DNA of 64,000 nt from positions 11,405,448 through 11,469,447 of the forward strand of contig CM029654.1 of NCBI GenBank assembly GCA_017311315.1. The letters run 5' to 3'. Positions 31,410 to 44,100 of the stretch are shown in pieces (position 1 is the stretch's first letter; each line of letters starts with the position of its first letter). Source of the stretch: Dendrocalamus latiflorus (Eukaryota > Streptophyta > Magnoliopsida > Poales > Poaceae). The notes below the pieces were generated by a model that was not told the origin of the DNA, made no database searches, and was given only the letters and a program-made list of their open reading frames with translations. The translations under genes and the position numbers were made by a program.

Positions 31410-31890
31410 TTGCAGGGCAGCTTTGCCCAGTGACAAGACCACATGGGCAGCTTTGCGTTGTGACAAGACCACACGGGCAGCTTTTTGCACATCGACAAGA
31501 CTACACACGTTAGCTTTAATCACTGAGAAGACCGCATGTGCCAGCTTTGCTCAGCGACATGACCGCATGGGCCAGCTTTGCTCAGTGACATGACATGACG
31601 GCCCAGCTTTTCGCAGTAACATGACAACACGGGCCAGCTTTGAGCAGTGAGAAGACCGCACACGCCAGCTTTGCATAGCAACATGATCGCACGGGCCAGC
31701 TTTCCGCAGTAACAAGACCAGACAAGACACCTTTGCGCAGCGACAAGATCTCATGGGCCAGCTTTGCATAGCGAGAAGACTAAAGAGTGCAACTTTTCAC
31801 AGTCCAAAGACCTAACTGGGCAGTTTTGCATGCCCACAATACCACACTTGGTAGCTTTGCGCAGTGACGGGACCACACAGGCATCTTCAT
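31410..31890 (+). repeat. Tandem array of about 31-bp degenerate units
   Basis: Some fourteen units follow the pattern GGCCAGCTTTGCNCAGTGAC then ARGACCRCAY, each about 31 bp, for example from 31417 to 31880. The most regular part is 31540-31700. The units are diverged, so the array is old. It lies just upstream of the plus-strand GRF-like gene and could be its leader or promoter region. Confidence 0.8.
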
Positions 31891-32000
31891 GTACCAAGAA
31901 GGCAACAAGGGGCGCTATAAAAGGAGGTCAAAGAAATTTCTCAGAGAACACTGTACAAGCTAACACCAGACTATACCGGCGTTTGCTTCACCATACTGGG

Positions 32001-32778
32001 ATGGACAAGAGGCAGAAGAAGCAATGTGACAAGATAATGAAGCAATGGGAGGAGACCCGCGACCTAGAACGGTCAGCTGCCGCCCGCGATGAGAAAACAA
32101 GGGCTGTTGCGGCCCGGGTAGAACAAGCCCAGCGTGCTACGAGGTCAGCTCCCCGTAGTGACGCGCCTCATAGCAACAACTCTATCCCGAACGTTCCTAC
32201 CAAGCGTTCACCGCAACACCCACTAGAGAGGGAGACACCCCCCTTTGTTTGTGCCGGGACCTGTCAAGTTCTTCAAGTCTAAGCACCGCTTCAGCCTAGG
32301 TATGCGTTACTAAGGTTGCGCAAACTACTCCAATGACTATCCCGATCGCCATCTAGACACCGCAACCTATTGCCAGCCGGTAAGGACCAGGTGCACCGAT
32401 TTCCCTTACTTTTTCTCCTTCAAAGTATGCAGTAACAACCTCTTTTCTTGTCACAGTCCCCGAAACCCCTATGTTGTTACCGCAAATGGATCGATCTTGA
32501 GATCCACTCAGAGGACTAGTGGGCCCTTGACTTCGAGGAGTGGAACGGCACATGGTCCTCCAAGATTTGGGAGGGGGAGCACCACAAGAACGAGCAAACC
32601 CTGCGTATACAACGCGAGATGAAAGCTCATCTTGAGGTATGCACGCGTAGAGAGTGGGAGGCTTGCGAGAGGGAGTGCAAGAAAAAGAGGGAAATGACGA
32701 CCAAGGCAAAAGAGGCCACCGAGGAGTTCAACGGCAAGCTGGCAGGGAAGGGAAAATGGCTTTGGTCCACACAGTAGG
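32001..32778 (+). pseudogene. Coiled-coil gene with a GRF-like segment, MULE passenger
   Basis: The ATG at 32001 opens MDKRQKKQCDKIMKQWEETR with charged helical sequence to about 32150. The phrase around 32250-32330 in shifted frames (FFKSKHRFSLGMR) and the later RKWID-like segment near 32475 resemble the two halves of a GRF finger separated by an intron. From 32516 a long charged helix (EVCTRREWEACERECKKKRE) runs to a stop near 32777. A stop interrupts this frame near 32518, and several frame changes are needed overall. I infer a decayed passenger gene; the assignment is weaker than for the antisense one. Confidence 0.45.
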
Positions 32779-33647
32779 TCATACAAGCAGTTGGGTTTTT
32801 TAGTCACACATGATACTTTATGTTATGCATGTAATCAAAAAGTACATGGCTTATTACTCCCAACTGTATTATGAAGTCTATTTAAATTCAGACAAGCTTA
32901 TTTTCTCGTCTTTTCGCATTCAATTATTCCCATAGCAAGTCATCCAACAATATTAACATACCAGTTTTTCTCTGTGTATGAATTCCCGGTAACATCACAA
33001 TATCATTTACCATCGTGCTTACCGATCGTTCCAAGTTCAATCGTTCTTAAAAAAAAGTTTTACAAAATTTTTTACGCTCCAACAACATACAAAGATCATA
33101 AACTTTTATTACAAATCCAACATATTATCTTCCAATTATAATCTAGAAAATTCACAAAACCAACAAATTTCATGGGGTGGAGCATCCAATCGCTCTACTG
33201 GTGGGTGACTCCAGATGCTGTCGCCTTGTGGCTGGGCGATAGGTTCCAGTCGCTCAACGGTCGGGTGACTAGAGCCTATTTTTATAAAAAATATTGCCGC
33301 GGGTATATTTCTATTATTTCTAATAAAAATAGAATGTTCGTACAAAAAATTCGCATAGCCAATGGGTCAAACCCACACTTCGCCCAAGATTTATATGTTG
33401 ACCATGAACAAGCTAGTTGAATATGAAATTTTCTAATACAAGGGAAAAGCTAAGCTAGCTAAATTTCATACTAGCTAGGGTTGATTGATCATTTACCCAC
33501 ATTTACCCAAGATTAATATTGTTAATCAAGGAAAAAAAATAGAATATATATGCGCACTAGCCTTTCCCCCTCCTAAATAAAAAGGATTGAAGAAACGTGG
33601 ATTCTCAATACATCATCTTACTTCCGAAAAGAAAGGACACTAGTTCT
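32779..33647. other. Right flank of the Mutator-like region, no gene
   Basis: AT-rich sequence. It contains the possible decayed MULE terminus near 33230-33262 and otherwise no supported feature. Confidence 0.4.
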
Positions 33648-35022
33648 CATTGCTACAAAAAAAATTATACTGGACATCTCATCACAGTCAGTTCTGGGGA
33701 ACCGTCAATGTTGCAATTATCACAGACAATTTTATAAACATGACTGTCTATGTTACTAGCTATGGTTAGAACCGTCTATGATACATAATTGTCATAGACG
33801 GTTCTTGTTAATGGCTTTTAACAAGAACCGTTTACGATATTATCACAGACAGTTCGGATTAAAAACCGTTTGTGATGTCTGCAATTATCACAGATGATTT
33901 TTAATCCAAACTGTCTGTGATAATTCATAGACGATTCTTAACAAGAACCATTTGTGATAATTCCATATATCATAGACAGTTTTTAATCTGAACCATCTAT
34001 GATAATGCCGCATCACTGATTCATGGCATCTCCCCTAGGATCCCGATCTCACCGTCCATTCTCCCCACATTGAACGGTAGGCGCCGATCTCCTCCCATCT
34101 CTCGCCCCTTATTACTTCCCTCTCGCTTTCCCCCAATTTCACTCGAAGCATCAACACTGATGAGGACATTCCTACTGCTCCTAGTTTATCCACTCCTTTG
34201 CAAGAAGCTCCAACTCCTCCAATTGAACTAATAGGGCTGATTACATGGGCACGAGTAAAGAAACTACAACAATAGGTGAATTTGTTCTTTAAATATTATA
34301 TTTTTGGTAAGAATTTGCTACTTACTAATTCTAGCGTGCTTTGTGAACTTAGGTATGAAGAGGAGGCTACACACAAGGCCCATTTGACTGTCCAACGTGT
34401 CCAAAAACTTCAAAGGGCGTTTTGAGGCCCTAGACGACGTTTTTTGGATATTTTATTTTTTTGAGCCTCGCAAATGAATTATAACTTTCCTTATAAATTT
34501 TTGGATGTAACTTTCTATTAGCTTTCAAATGAGTCTAAGAACATCGAAAATGGAGTCCGTTTGAAAAAATTATGGCTATTTTTATTGAATTTCGCTTTCA
34601 ATTGATTTCTAAAATGGGTGTGCTTGTTTCTGAAATGAATATGAATAGGATGTATACATGTACTTATTGTATTTCTGCTTATTTCAGAGGGCATAGCTAG
34701 CATTTCCTGAAGCTAGCCAATAAACAAAAATAGATTTACCAATACAAAAGAATATCACGGACGGTTCCTTAGGACAAACCGTCTGTGATACATCAGCTAT
34801 CACAAATGGTTTCATCTACAAAACATCTATGATAGTCAACTATCACAGATGGTTCTGAGTTAATAACGGTCCACAAAATGTCTGTGATAGTCTGCATCAC
34901 AAATAGTTCAAAAACCATCTATGATGACCTCATATCATTACTGGTACATAAACTTAAATGGCTCATGAAACTGTCTGCAATGACGTTTTTAAACTGTCTA
35001 TGATGATCTTTTCTGCAGTAAT
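33648..35022. mobile_element. Non-autonomous CACTA-like element
   Basis: The left end reads CATTGCTACAAAAAAAATTA. The right end reverse-complemented reads TATTACTGCAGAAAAGATCA; both are decayed forms of the CACTRCARAAAA terminus of grass CACTA elements. Inward from each end are clusters of inverted and direct copies of an ATCACAGACGGTTC-like motif: about ten at 33690-34010 and about eight at 34755-35005. This is the classic subterminal repeat pattern. The middle (34140-34700) has no transposase. It contains a short frame resembling the end of a Ty3-type gag-pol frame (LIGLITWARVKKLQQQ). No 3-bp duplication is certain. Confidence 0.65.
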
Positions 35023-35460
35023 ATCCTATCTTCAAGGCCTCCGGTGAAATGCAGCTAGTCAGATTCAGAATCGATACTTCAGAGCACGGCTTAGGGCAGC
35101 TTAATTCGTGATTATACTTGCTGGACCCAAAATTATTGATGCACGTCATTAGTTAGTAAGTGTTGTCCAAATTAAAGTTCGGGTTATGAATCCTCTTGTG
35201 GTGATTATATATGGGTATCAAAGGCCCGTATCGATAATGGTTTTATTAGCTACCAGCTGCGTGTTTAAACAAATTGTTTTCGTAATGCATGTATTTGTCA
35301 TTTGGGTTACAGGAATTGATGGCCTATAACCTTGGGATTTCACTGTTGATCTATGAATTTTATTCTCCTTCTTAATACAAAGACATACACATTTCCTACT
35401 CATTCTGGAAAAAAATGCCCATTAAATCATTTTTTACATTCTACTTTCCAAGTCCACAAA

Positions 35461-37486
35461 TAGAGATGTAAAAAAAAAAGCTTAAGGCACACGAGCTGCT
35501 CGAGCTCAGCTTGAACACTAAACAAGTCAAGCTCGAGCTCACGAGTATTAACGAGCTGAGCTTGAATAGCTTGTTAGGACTCTATTCGAGTTTGAATATT
35601 AATGCATGTTAACTCTTACCGAGCTTACTCGAGCCGAGCTCGAGCTTGAGGATTTTTATTGTTAAAAATTAATGCATGTTGAATTGTTTTGATTGTTATT
35701 GAGATTACTCGAGCCGAACTCGAGCTTTCTTTATGGTTAAAAATTAGTGTATGTTAAATTATTTTGACTGTTATCAAGTTTACTTGAGCTTAGCTCTAGA
35801 ATCACACCCCAACTCAGGCTCGCTCGAGCCCGAGCTTTTCTTATTGTTGAAAATTAGTGCATGTTGAATAGTTTTTGTTTGTGATATGCTTTAAAGACAA
35901 TCATAGAGATGATTATATCACCTCTATGTTTATGATCTTTTGAATAATATGCTATTTTGCCCCTTTAATATATTGATCAATAAGTATGTGACTTGTTTGT
36001 GGAACTCTCTATTCATATTTTTATGTTATTCTAAAACATCCTTGATCTTATGTCATTATGTGGGACAATTATGATTTACAGATCAGCACATATATTAATT
36101 GATGATCATATTTCACGAATCATGTATATGGGGATATCAAATCAATAATGTGGACGCATGTTAGAGAACATAGTGTGGGATTGATCTACTATGAGACATT
36201 GTAGAAATTGTTATATTGTTAAGTATCATCAGTTGATTCCATACAGTGTATGTAGGATCCTTAGACCTAAGATCGTCATAGTTTCCTAATGTGTAATAGT
36301 TTATTTAGGCGTTGCTAAACACTACTCCGTAACTGGATAGTCATAAAGGTACCTTTCGGGTTTACTATGAAATATGCCGAGAAATGTGACCGATCGAAAT
36401 GTAATTTGCCCATCCGATATAATGGGAGAGATATCTCTGGTCCCTCAATGTGGTTGGATTACGGAAGTGCATGCCCATGCTGAATGTCATTAAGGAGTCA
36501 ATTACAACTTAGTAATCTACTACAGATTTGAGTGAAGAATCGAGCTATCATGGGATGACACGCTTTTTACATTGAGTTCGATCTGGTATCATGAGGCAAA
36601 GGGATCAGTATATAAGCACTATATAGGTTCATCCGATATGATCATTATTTATATTTGAGAGTCATTATGTCTTGTTAGGGGCCGCTACTGACTTATAGAC
36701 CAGAAAGGAGTTTTTGACCTATAGCCAAATATACATAAACCTACAGGGTCATATACTTAATGTGTCAGAATGATAAGGGTTCAGATGATAGACTCTGCGT
36801 GGGATACGATCTCTACTTGTATTGGATAAACATCTAGTCTAATGCTTTTCGAGTTGAATACGATATCTGATCGTATCGGATAAGAATTCGATTGGAGGTT
36901 ATATAAATAGAGGTGTGGGGCTGAGGGAGGCATCCTGAGATACACCCATAGAAACCCTATCCGTCACCCCTTATAGCCCTTGCCATGCATGCTGGTGCTA
37001 CCACACCGACACATGGCGTTCCATTCCTGAACGTGTGGACTTTGGTAGAGGTGCTGTTGTGACTAGGACGCTTATTATGATGACGCGAGGAGGAGACGGT
37101 TGGTCAAAGAATGATGGACTACTTCCACTACACTGACGCACGCTTTGTTGAATCGATCACTTCAACTCTACTTCTGCTGTACTGCATGTCTAGTGGTAAC
37201 AATATATGATTTCTTACTCGTATGACTTTCTAGTTTACGCAGTAGAAAATTTTAATCTACACTAATATAGCCTACCAATATCCCAATAGTTTTGACTGTT
37301 ATTGAGGTTACCCGAGCCGAGTTCGAGCTTTTCTTATTATTAAAAATTAGTGTATATTAAATTGTTTTGACTGAGTTTACTTGAGCCGAGCTCGAGCCTA
37401 GGTTTAGGCTCGCACCTTAACTCAGGCTCGCTCGAGCTTAGGAGGCCAGGCTCGCTCGAAATCGGCTTGTTTATAGTCTACAGACA
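35461..37486. mobile_element. hAT-like repeat with GAGCTCGAGCT motifs, split by an insertion
   Basis: The segments 35461-35875 and 37294-37486 share imperfect units of about 90 bp with TTAAAAATTAGTGYATGTT and TTTACTCGAGCCGAGCTCGA. The left end TAGAGATGTAAA and the right end, reverse-complemented TAGACTATAAACAAGCC, look like short inverted termini of hAT-type elements. The 8-bp duplication expected for hAT is not convincing. The two segments join cleanly if 35876-37284 and one copy of a short direct repeat are removed. Confidence 0.45.
35876..37284 (+). mobile_element. LTR-like insertion of 1.4 kb
   Basis: It is flanked by the direct repeat AATAGTTTT (35867-35875 and 37285-37293). It starts TGTTTGTGATATGC and contains a promoter-like TTATATAAATAGAGG at about 36900, consistent with a solo LTR. 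The flanking repeat is longer than the 4-6 bp usual for LTR elements, and the right end is CCC or CCCA depending on the cut, so the class is uncertain. It has no coding sequence. Confidence 0.5.
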
Positions 37487-37539
37487 AGTCTAAAATGTTA
37501 ACTATTTCCCCTGCATGCATGCTTCCTTCTTTTTGGCTT

Positions 37540-37740
37540 ATCTATAGTAACTAGTTTTCAAACGGTGTATCTTTTCAATGCGAGGTCTACAAGTTGATTA
37601 TAGTATATATTGTACCAATTTCATCTATATCGGTTAAAATCGCACACCAGTGTATATCTCTCCATATTCTCTCGTGAACAATCAGAATTTAAAAATTAAG
37701 CTAAAAATCATAAGGCACAGTTCAAAAGAACCCATCCGCT
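37540..37740. repeat. Dispersed repeat, copy 2
   Basis: CTATAGTAACTAGTTTTCAA, then GGTCTACAAGTTGATTATAG and TCTATATCGGTTAAAAT, match in order and spacing the block at 15040-15270. The copy carries a CTTTTCAATGCGA phrase where the other has a T run. Confidence 0.6.
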
Positions 37741-38153
37741 TATTAGCTTCAGGTGCACAATTTGACTGTCAGAAAAGGCTTCAGCCTTCATCGACATTTA
37801 TCTTTGCCAGCTGATTTTCACCTTCATCGACATTTATCTTTGCCAGCTGATTTTCAGTCTGCTCTTCTAATTAATAACACTAACTTTTTTTTAGCAGTGC
37901 GTGCATAACCCTGAATATATGCTAGTGACTAACTACAAGTTGCTATGCCAACATCTTTTCAGTTTTTTTTGCTTGACACGATGCTGCTTTTGGAGTGCAC
38001 GAGTAGGTAGGCCACAGATAACGAACCTGTCAAGATCCCTCGCGCACAATGCATGGTTTTGACGTACGCGTAGCCTTCCACTAACAGTCTCTCACCTTCA
38101 GCTCTTAAAAAATTATACCACTAATAATCCGGCCTGTCTCTCCTGTAGCGTGT

Positions 38154-41100
38154 TGTGACATCCCAAATTCGGGTAACAGAAAAAATTGAGTAACGAAAGT
38201 GGGGAATTTTGAACATTTGCATGTCATGCTGTTAACATTTGATTTTTTGCGGATTTTTATTTGGAAGCTTGTTGAGAAATTTAATTTCTCAAAAACAATT
38301 AAGAAAACGAAGTTTCAAAACCAAGGATTAAAACAATGTGTTGGAAAAGCAAGTTAAAGTGGGAAACTTGAAATTGAAAAGATGATCCAGTGCTTAAATA
38401 AGAAATCTAATGAGAAAACAATTTGAATTGCGGTCCGTGTTTGAAAAAGGAATTGAACTTGCATTAAATTGAATGGAAAATTAGGAGGATTAAAAGAAAA
38501 TTTCAAAACCCAGGTTGGGTCAGTCCACTCCTCTTTCCTTCTTTCTCTCTCCTTTTCTCCTCCCTGCCCACCTCGGCTTAGTCCCAGTCCGCTGGCCTCC
38601 CTTCTTCCTTCCTTTCTTCTTTTTTCTTCTACCCCAGCCTAGCTCACGCCCGACACCCCTCCTTTTCTTTCTCCCCCTCCCAGCCACAGCCCATGGCTGA
38701 GTTGCCCACGTGTCGGCCACGGGCATGGTCGTCGCATGTCCTTGCCCCACCGCTGTTGCCGTGCTAAATGCTGCACAACATCGCATCGCACTGCGCTGCG
38801 TCCTCACCCCTATTTTTTTTGTTGGTATGCCGCCATACTGCTCATGCCTGCCATGCTTAACCGTTGCCCTGGCCCCATCCCAGCACCCCTGCTTGCACGC
38901 TAAAGCTGTTGTAAATATGCACAATATTTTAATTTAGATTTTACCAGGAGGCAAATATCGTTGTAGGATCGGAAATGGTAACAGAGAGGGGGGGGGGGGG
39001 TGAATGGTGCCTTCAAAAATTGCCCCCAAGTATCCACATGCTTTTCCTCTCCGATAGCTATAGAAGCTAAGAAGAAGGAGAGTTCATGCTCACTGGAACC
39101 TTAAACACACAGAAAGGAAAGCGAGACAAAATACAACAGAGAGCAGCACAAACTGCAAGGGGGCCGGTCAGACCGCCATACCAGGGCCGGTCAGACCGCC
39201 GGTTCATGACCGGTCTGACCGCCCTTGCTGTCCCAGCCCGACTGCAAAAGGACTCCCGGTTTGATCGGAGCTACACGGCCGGTCTGACCGGCATTGCCTG
39301 ACCGATCTGACCGCAGGTCAGGGAGCGGTCTGACCGGTCGAAACCCTAGAGGTTAGACCGGCCCCCTAAAAACAGAGCAGTCGACTGAAGCTTTGCACAG
39401 TTTTTACTGAAAATGCAGAATTCAGGGAAATTGTCAAATTGCTACTGTTCCTTTCTAGTCAAATGAGCAAGACTCTAAACTAAATAGCATCCCCACCTTA
39501 GAAGAGAAGAAGATGCAATCTCAGACCACTCTAAACACAGTAAATACTGATTTTGCCAAAAGACTCAGCAGGAAGGCATAAACTCCATTTTACTTATGAT
39601 TCTGAGATCCTTTGCTTACGAGACTTTGGATTCACCAAGGAAATGGTTTCAAAATAAAATAACTCATATCTCTAGCATCTTTCAGTTGGCACAATTATGA
39701 GGACTCAAATCCCCTGACATCAAACCCTAGGAATTTGAGAATAGAGGAAGTGCAGCCGAGGACAAATTAGAAGCTAACTGACTTTGAAATCTTTTCTCTC
39801 GGGACATAGCTGGCCAAGATGGCCTGGTGATCCTATCCCAGTTCAGAGACAAACATTTTGCTGCTTCTCAACCAAAGATTCAACTCACAGACAAAATGAA
39901 CAGAGAAGAACTGAGAACCACAAAAGAACATAGGCAAAACACAGAGAGCACAAGAAATCAAATAACTCAATTAAAGGACATCTCAAACTGATTTCAGAGA
40001 CATGAATGATTACATGAGGTGCTCTACAGCCAACACACTACAACCCCATACGCAATTGAAAAGAAATGTCTACACACTACATGCTTCTCTCCTGAACACA
40101 CTCACGCAGAAGAAAGCACACACCCAGAGCTCACACAGGAGAACACTGCTTTCTTGCTTACAGACATCAGAAGAAGGCAGCACCCCTCCTCCTCTTATCA
40201 CACATCACACACCCTCAATTAGAAATTCAAGAAGTGGCAGCCTGCATCCACTCCCTAACTCCCACACACTTGAGGCAAAATCCACTCACATGCAAAAAGA
40301 GAGAGGAGAACCAGGATTTGAGCTTTCCCTCCAAAACCTAAACTCCTCCTCTTTTCCACTAACGGGTCTCCAATTCGTTATCTTCAACCGAACCCGCTTC
40401 CAATTTTGCAGCCTCGCGCATTTTACCGAAATGCCCCTGCCGCAACTTCCTGGAAGCTTCCTGTCCTCGCACGACCGCACCTGGCATCCTGACTGTCTGG
40501 ACCTCAACTCCTCTCTGAGCCTAGTCCCTGTCCACCTCGCCGTTGCCCGTCGTGTCTACTTGACTCCGACTGACTAGACCTCCGACTCCACCTGAGTCTA
40601 GTCCTGGTCTGTTCCGTCGCACACGACCGCTACCGACATCCAACCGTCTGGACCTCCGACTCCTCCCTGAGCCTAGTCCCGGTCCTCCTCGCCGTTGCCC
40701 ATCGTGTCCACCTCCGGTAGCTCCAGCTCTGGTTCCTTGTCTCCCGACTCGCAACCACCTCATCAGCCTCGATCATCTTCGGCGTCTCCGACCGTCTGGA
40801 CCTCAACACCTCCTGTGCCTAGTCCTGGTCCTCCCACGCCTCACCATAACCTAACTCCGAAGTCCTGCAGCCACACAGACAAGCAAACTGTCACATAGCT
40901 CCGCACGAAACAACATAAACAACATTAGCACTAATGAAAAGTACTCAACCCTGGAATACCCAAAACAAACTCAAACTTGCTAACTCAAGCGTCAATTACT
41001 CATCACAAACATGGGGATACCACCACATGGTCTCTCAATCGCAAATAATTAGTGATGCATAAGTCAATACTAACAATAGGCAACACATTGCACTTCAAAC

Positions 41101-44100
41101 TATGCTCAAGAACATTATATAACAGAGTCAATGTGTGACATGAACAACTTATAGTTGAGCTTGATGAAGAACATGAAGTAGTGTAGGCTTGATGTAGAGC
41201 AAAATATTGATAAAGCAACGAAGTGAGCGGTCACATAAATGTGCACAGCCCAGAAACCTTATTGCCACTCTGTGCAGGTATTCTCTACAACAATGATCTG
41301 GAGATCCTGCTCTCCTACCTTCCCGGTGCATGCTAGGAAGAAAGGTCAGCGAAGTTAGGCAGCTCAACATTCCAACACAGCTCACTAGAGGAGGAAGAAG
41401 ATGTGGGAGAGGAATGGAGAAATTTGAGTATTGAACATGGATGTCTCTAGTCCTTTTTAGGACACACGACAATCACTCTCAAGTAACTAATGCCATTAAC
41501 ACAAATTAAACTAAATTAATCCACCCGTTTGAAATTGCATTCAAACAAAATTAAGAGAGAGATAACTATATGATTTAGCAAAATAAAAGATGAATTTAAT
41601 ATGCCATGAGACATGCTACGACATGGTGCGATCACTCATTGCAAGTCACAAGTCACACAATTTTCCACATGAAAATACGTGTGTGCGTGTATACGCATGC
41701 GTGCATGTCTAGCCAAAGTCTTTCTCATGCCATACCCATTCTATGTGTCACATATTTCATATGGTGGTAAGGACTCCACCTTATAAATTACCTTTCCACC
41801 ACTTAGTTAGGCAATATAGTACTAAACCACGCATGCTTTATTATTTCTAAGGAAATGGGCCTCAACTCATGGGCTATTTTCAAACAATAGCCACATATAG
41901 TCTTCACCGCACCGCATGCTCATCAGTGCCATGCCCTCGCATAGGCCCACGGGGAGCATCATTGCCCTCACCTCGCACCGTGTGTTGGCCACTGCTCCTC
42001 TATAGCGTTGCCGCCCGTGCCCTACATAGTGTGTTGTGGACGCACAGCGTTGCGCCATCCCTCTCCCTATTGGCAATAAATACTGACCAAGCCTACATGC
42101 ATCACCTCATTCCCTCCTCACTTCTTCCCCCCTCATGATTGCTTCCTTGAAACCATACCAAGCTCGAGCTGAGCTCGGAAATTTAGTTGTTGTGCACCGG
42201 TCATGACTCCACCGTGTGAAGTTGCATCTCCAGTGAGTTTTTGCCATCTCCAACCATGTCCAATTGTGTTCCCAAACCCCTCTACCTTTGCTCTCACTTA
42301 ATTCGTGTTTTCATCCACAGGAGTTTGCTGTCGGCCCTTTCTTCCCCAATTCTAGCCAAAACCACTGCCCTTACTGCCATTCCTCACCCGGTGAGTCTCG
42401 GTTCAATTCTTTTTGCTTAGAGAATCTCCTTACCTCACCAAGTCATTCACTACCTCTAATTTTGGACACCGTTTTCTCTAGCTCATTGTCGTTGTTGTCC
42501 TCATCGCGCCACCTTGTGTTACCATCTCCAGACCACCTTGGACCACCCTTGACCTCGTCATCTTCTACGGTGATATCCCTTTGTCCCCTAGATGCTCACC
42601 GTGCCATCCATTTCCTCGCCGCACCACTACAAGCATGGTTGCCATGGCTCATCGTCAGCCACGCCATCACCATGTATAGAGGCGTCAGAGTCTCAGCAAA
42701 CCATTTTGGGTATTACCGACCCTTGTCATTGCCTGTATCATCAGTGATGTACTTGGGAACGCCATGCTACCACGATTGCTTTGTATAGGTGAGGGAGACA
42801 GAGATCACTATAGCATGGCCCATGTGTTAGTGTCTTGCTGATTTCTAGTAGAAAATTAATAGAAAAAGAAAATAAAAATTCTAGGGCCCACCTGTCATCC
42901 ACAGTAAAATTTCTGGTTGGAAACTTAATTCGAAACATAATTTAAAACAATAGGGTCCACATGTAAGTCACAATATCATTTTCTAGGAATAAAATAAATG
43001 AAAAAAATCCTCCTTTTCATTTTCTTGGATTTGTCCTTGGAATTAAAACTTTAGGAGAAACCGTTCTCTTCCGATTTAACTATGATTTTGACAATTTTCA
43101 TCTCTAAATTCATCTAATTTTGAAACTATATTTTAGAACCAAAAATTGTATTTTTGGAGATTATTTAAATTTATTTGATTGCATTTGAATTCTTTTGGAT
43201 TTATTTGAATTTGGTTGGTTCTTGTGCAATTAGATCTCGAAGTGCTGGAAGACCAGCTGATCAAGCCCAACCAAGGTCTACTCAACTGTGAGCAAGACAA
43301 GTCAATATTTTGATCATTTTGCACCTATGTTTTAAAAGCACACTGTATTGTTTTAACTTATGAAGCACATGCTTTAATTTAATTACAATTATATTGCTGT
43401 TAGCTTATAGTTAATGCCCTGTTATCAATTGTGCTAGTAAATTTCATACTTTGACTATAGACATAATACCATGTTGCTTTGGATCTAATGGTATACATAA
43501 CTAGCTAATAAGTTCGTATCTAAGTATCATGCTTAGTCTTGCTTAGACACGTGTTTTGGGCAATCATTAATGGGATGTGGCTAGTATGTTGAACTTAGAA
43601 AAGATTTTTAAAACCAAAAACTCAAAAACTTGTTTTAAAATTGGAAGAATGGTAAGTTGGGAGGATATAGATAGAGAACGAAATCTTGGAATGTGATAGA
43701 ACCACCTAGGTCAATTAAGGACCAAATCTTGTGATGGCCTCCCCGCACTAATAGTGCAACTACAAGCTATCATGGATGTCTTTGACTGATTAATTTGTTC
43801 TATCCTAGTGTTAGTTATGTGATATGGTGGAATATATGAACTGTGTTGGATGGAAATCCTTTTCCATATAGCGTAACAAGGGCTTCTGGGCTATGTGGAC
43901 AAAACCCCCTAGCGGTGAAACCTTAGTAGGCATAACTGCGTTAGGGTGGTGCATTGGAAAGGCCTTGTGATGGTCTTCTTGATCTGTATGGCTAAGGTAG
44001 CATGTGGTGTAAAACATGGTGAACATCCCTTGTGAGCAAAGTTGTACAACCTCTGGAGAGTGAAAACTGTACAGATAGCTATGTCCATGGTCATGGGTGA

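Larger units (their letters stand above)
16050..33270 (+). mobile_element. Degraded Mutator-like element, split by a Tat retrotransposon
   Basis: The core evidence is a MURA-type transposase remnant (28869-30180) and two GRF-like zinc-finger genes downstream of it, a cargo common in grass MULEs. The outer limits are tentative. Both flanks carry related phrases: TATCGCCCA at 16052, seen reverse-complemented at 33233-33241, and GTTGGGCGACTG at 16123, with a GTTGAGCGACTGG counterpart complemented at about 33245-33257. These motifs are not collinear, so the terminal repeats are at best decayed. I could not find a 9-bp target duplication. The Tat element at 16592-28290 inserted into it later. Confidence 0.4.

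Noticed and set aside
38520..38924. 134-residue minus-strand frame
   Set aside because: It lies inside the gypsy LTR in C-rich sequence and has no conserved motif.
40002..40577. 191-residue plus-strand frame
   Set aside because: It lies inside the solo LTR and is antisense to its orientation. The related LTR at 51487-53377 does not keep the frame.
43548..43554. CA followed by CGTGT, matching the five bases before the gypsy LTR start at 38154
   Set aside because: It would end the LTR at 43549, but sequence typical of such LTRs continues well beyond it to about 44750. A seven-base match in several kb is expected by chance at a fair rate.
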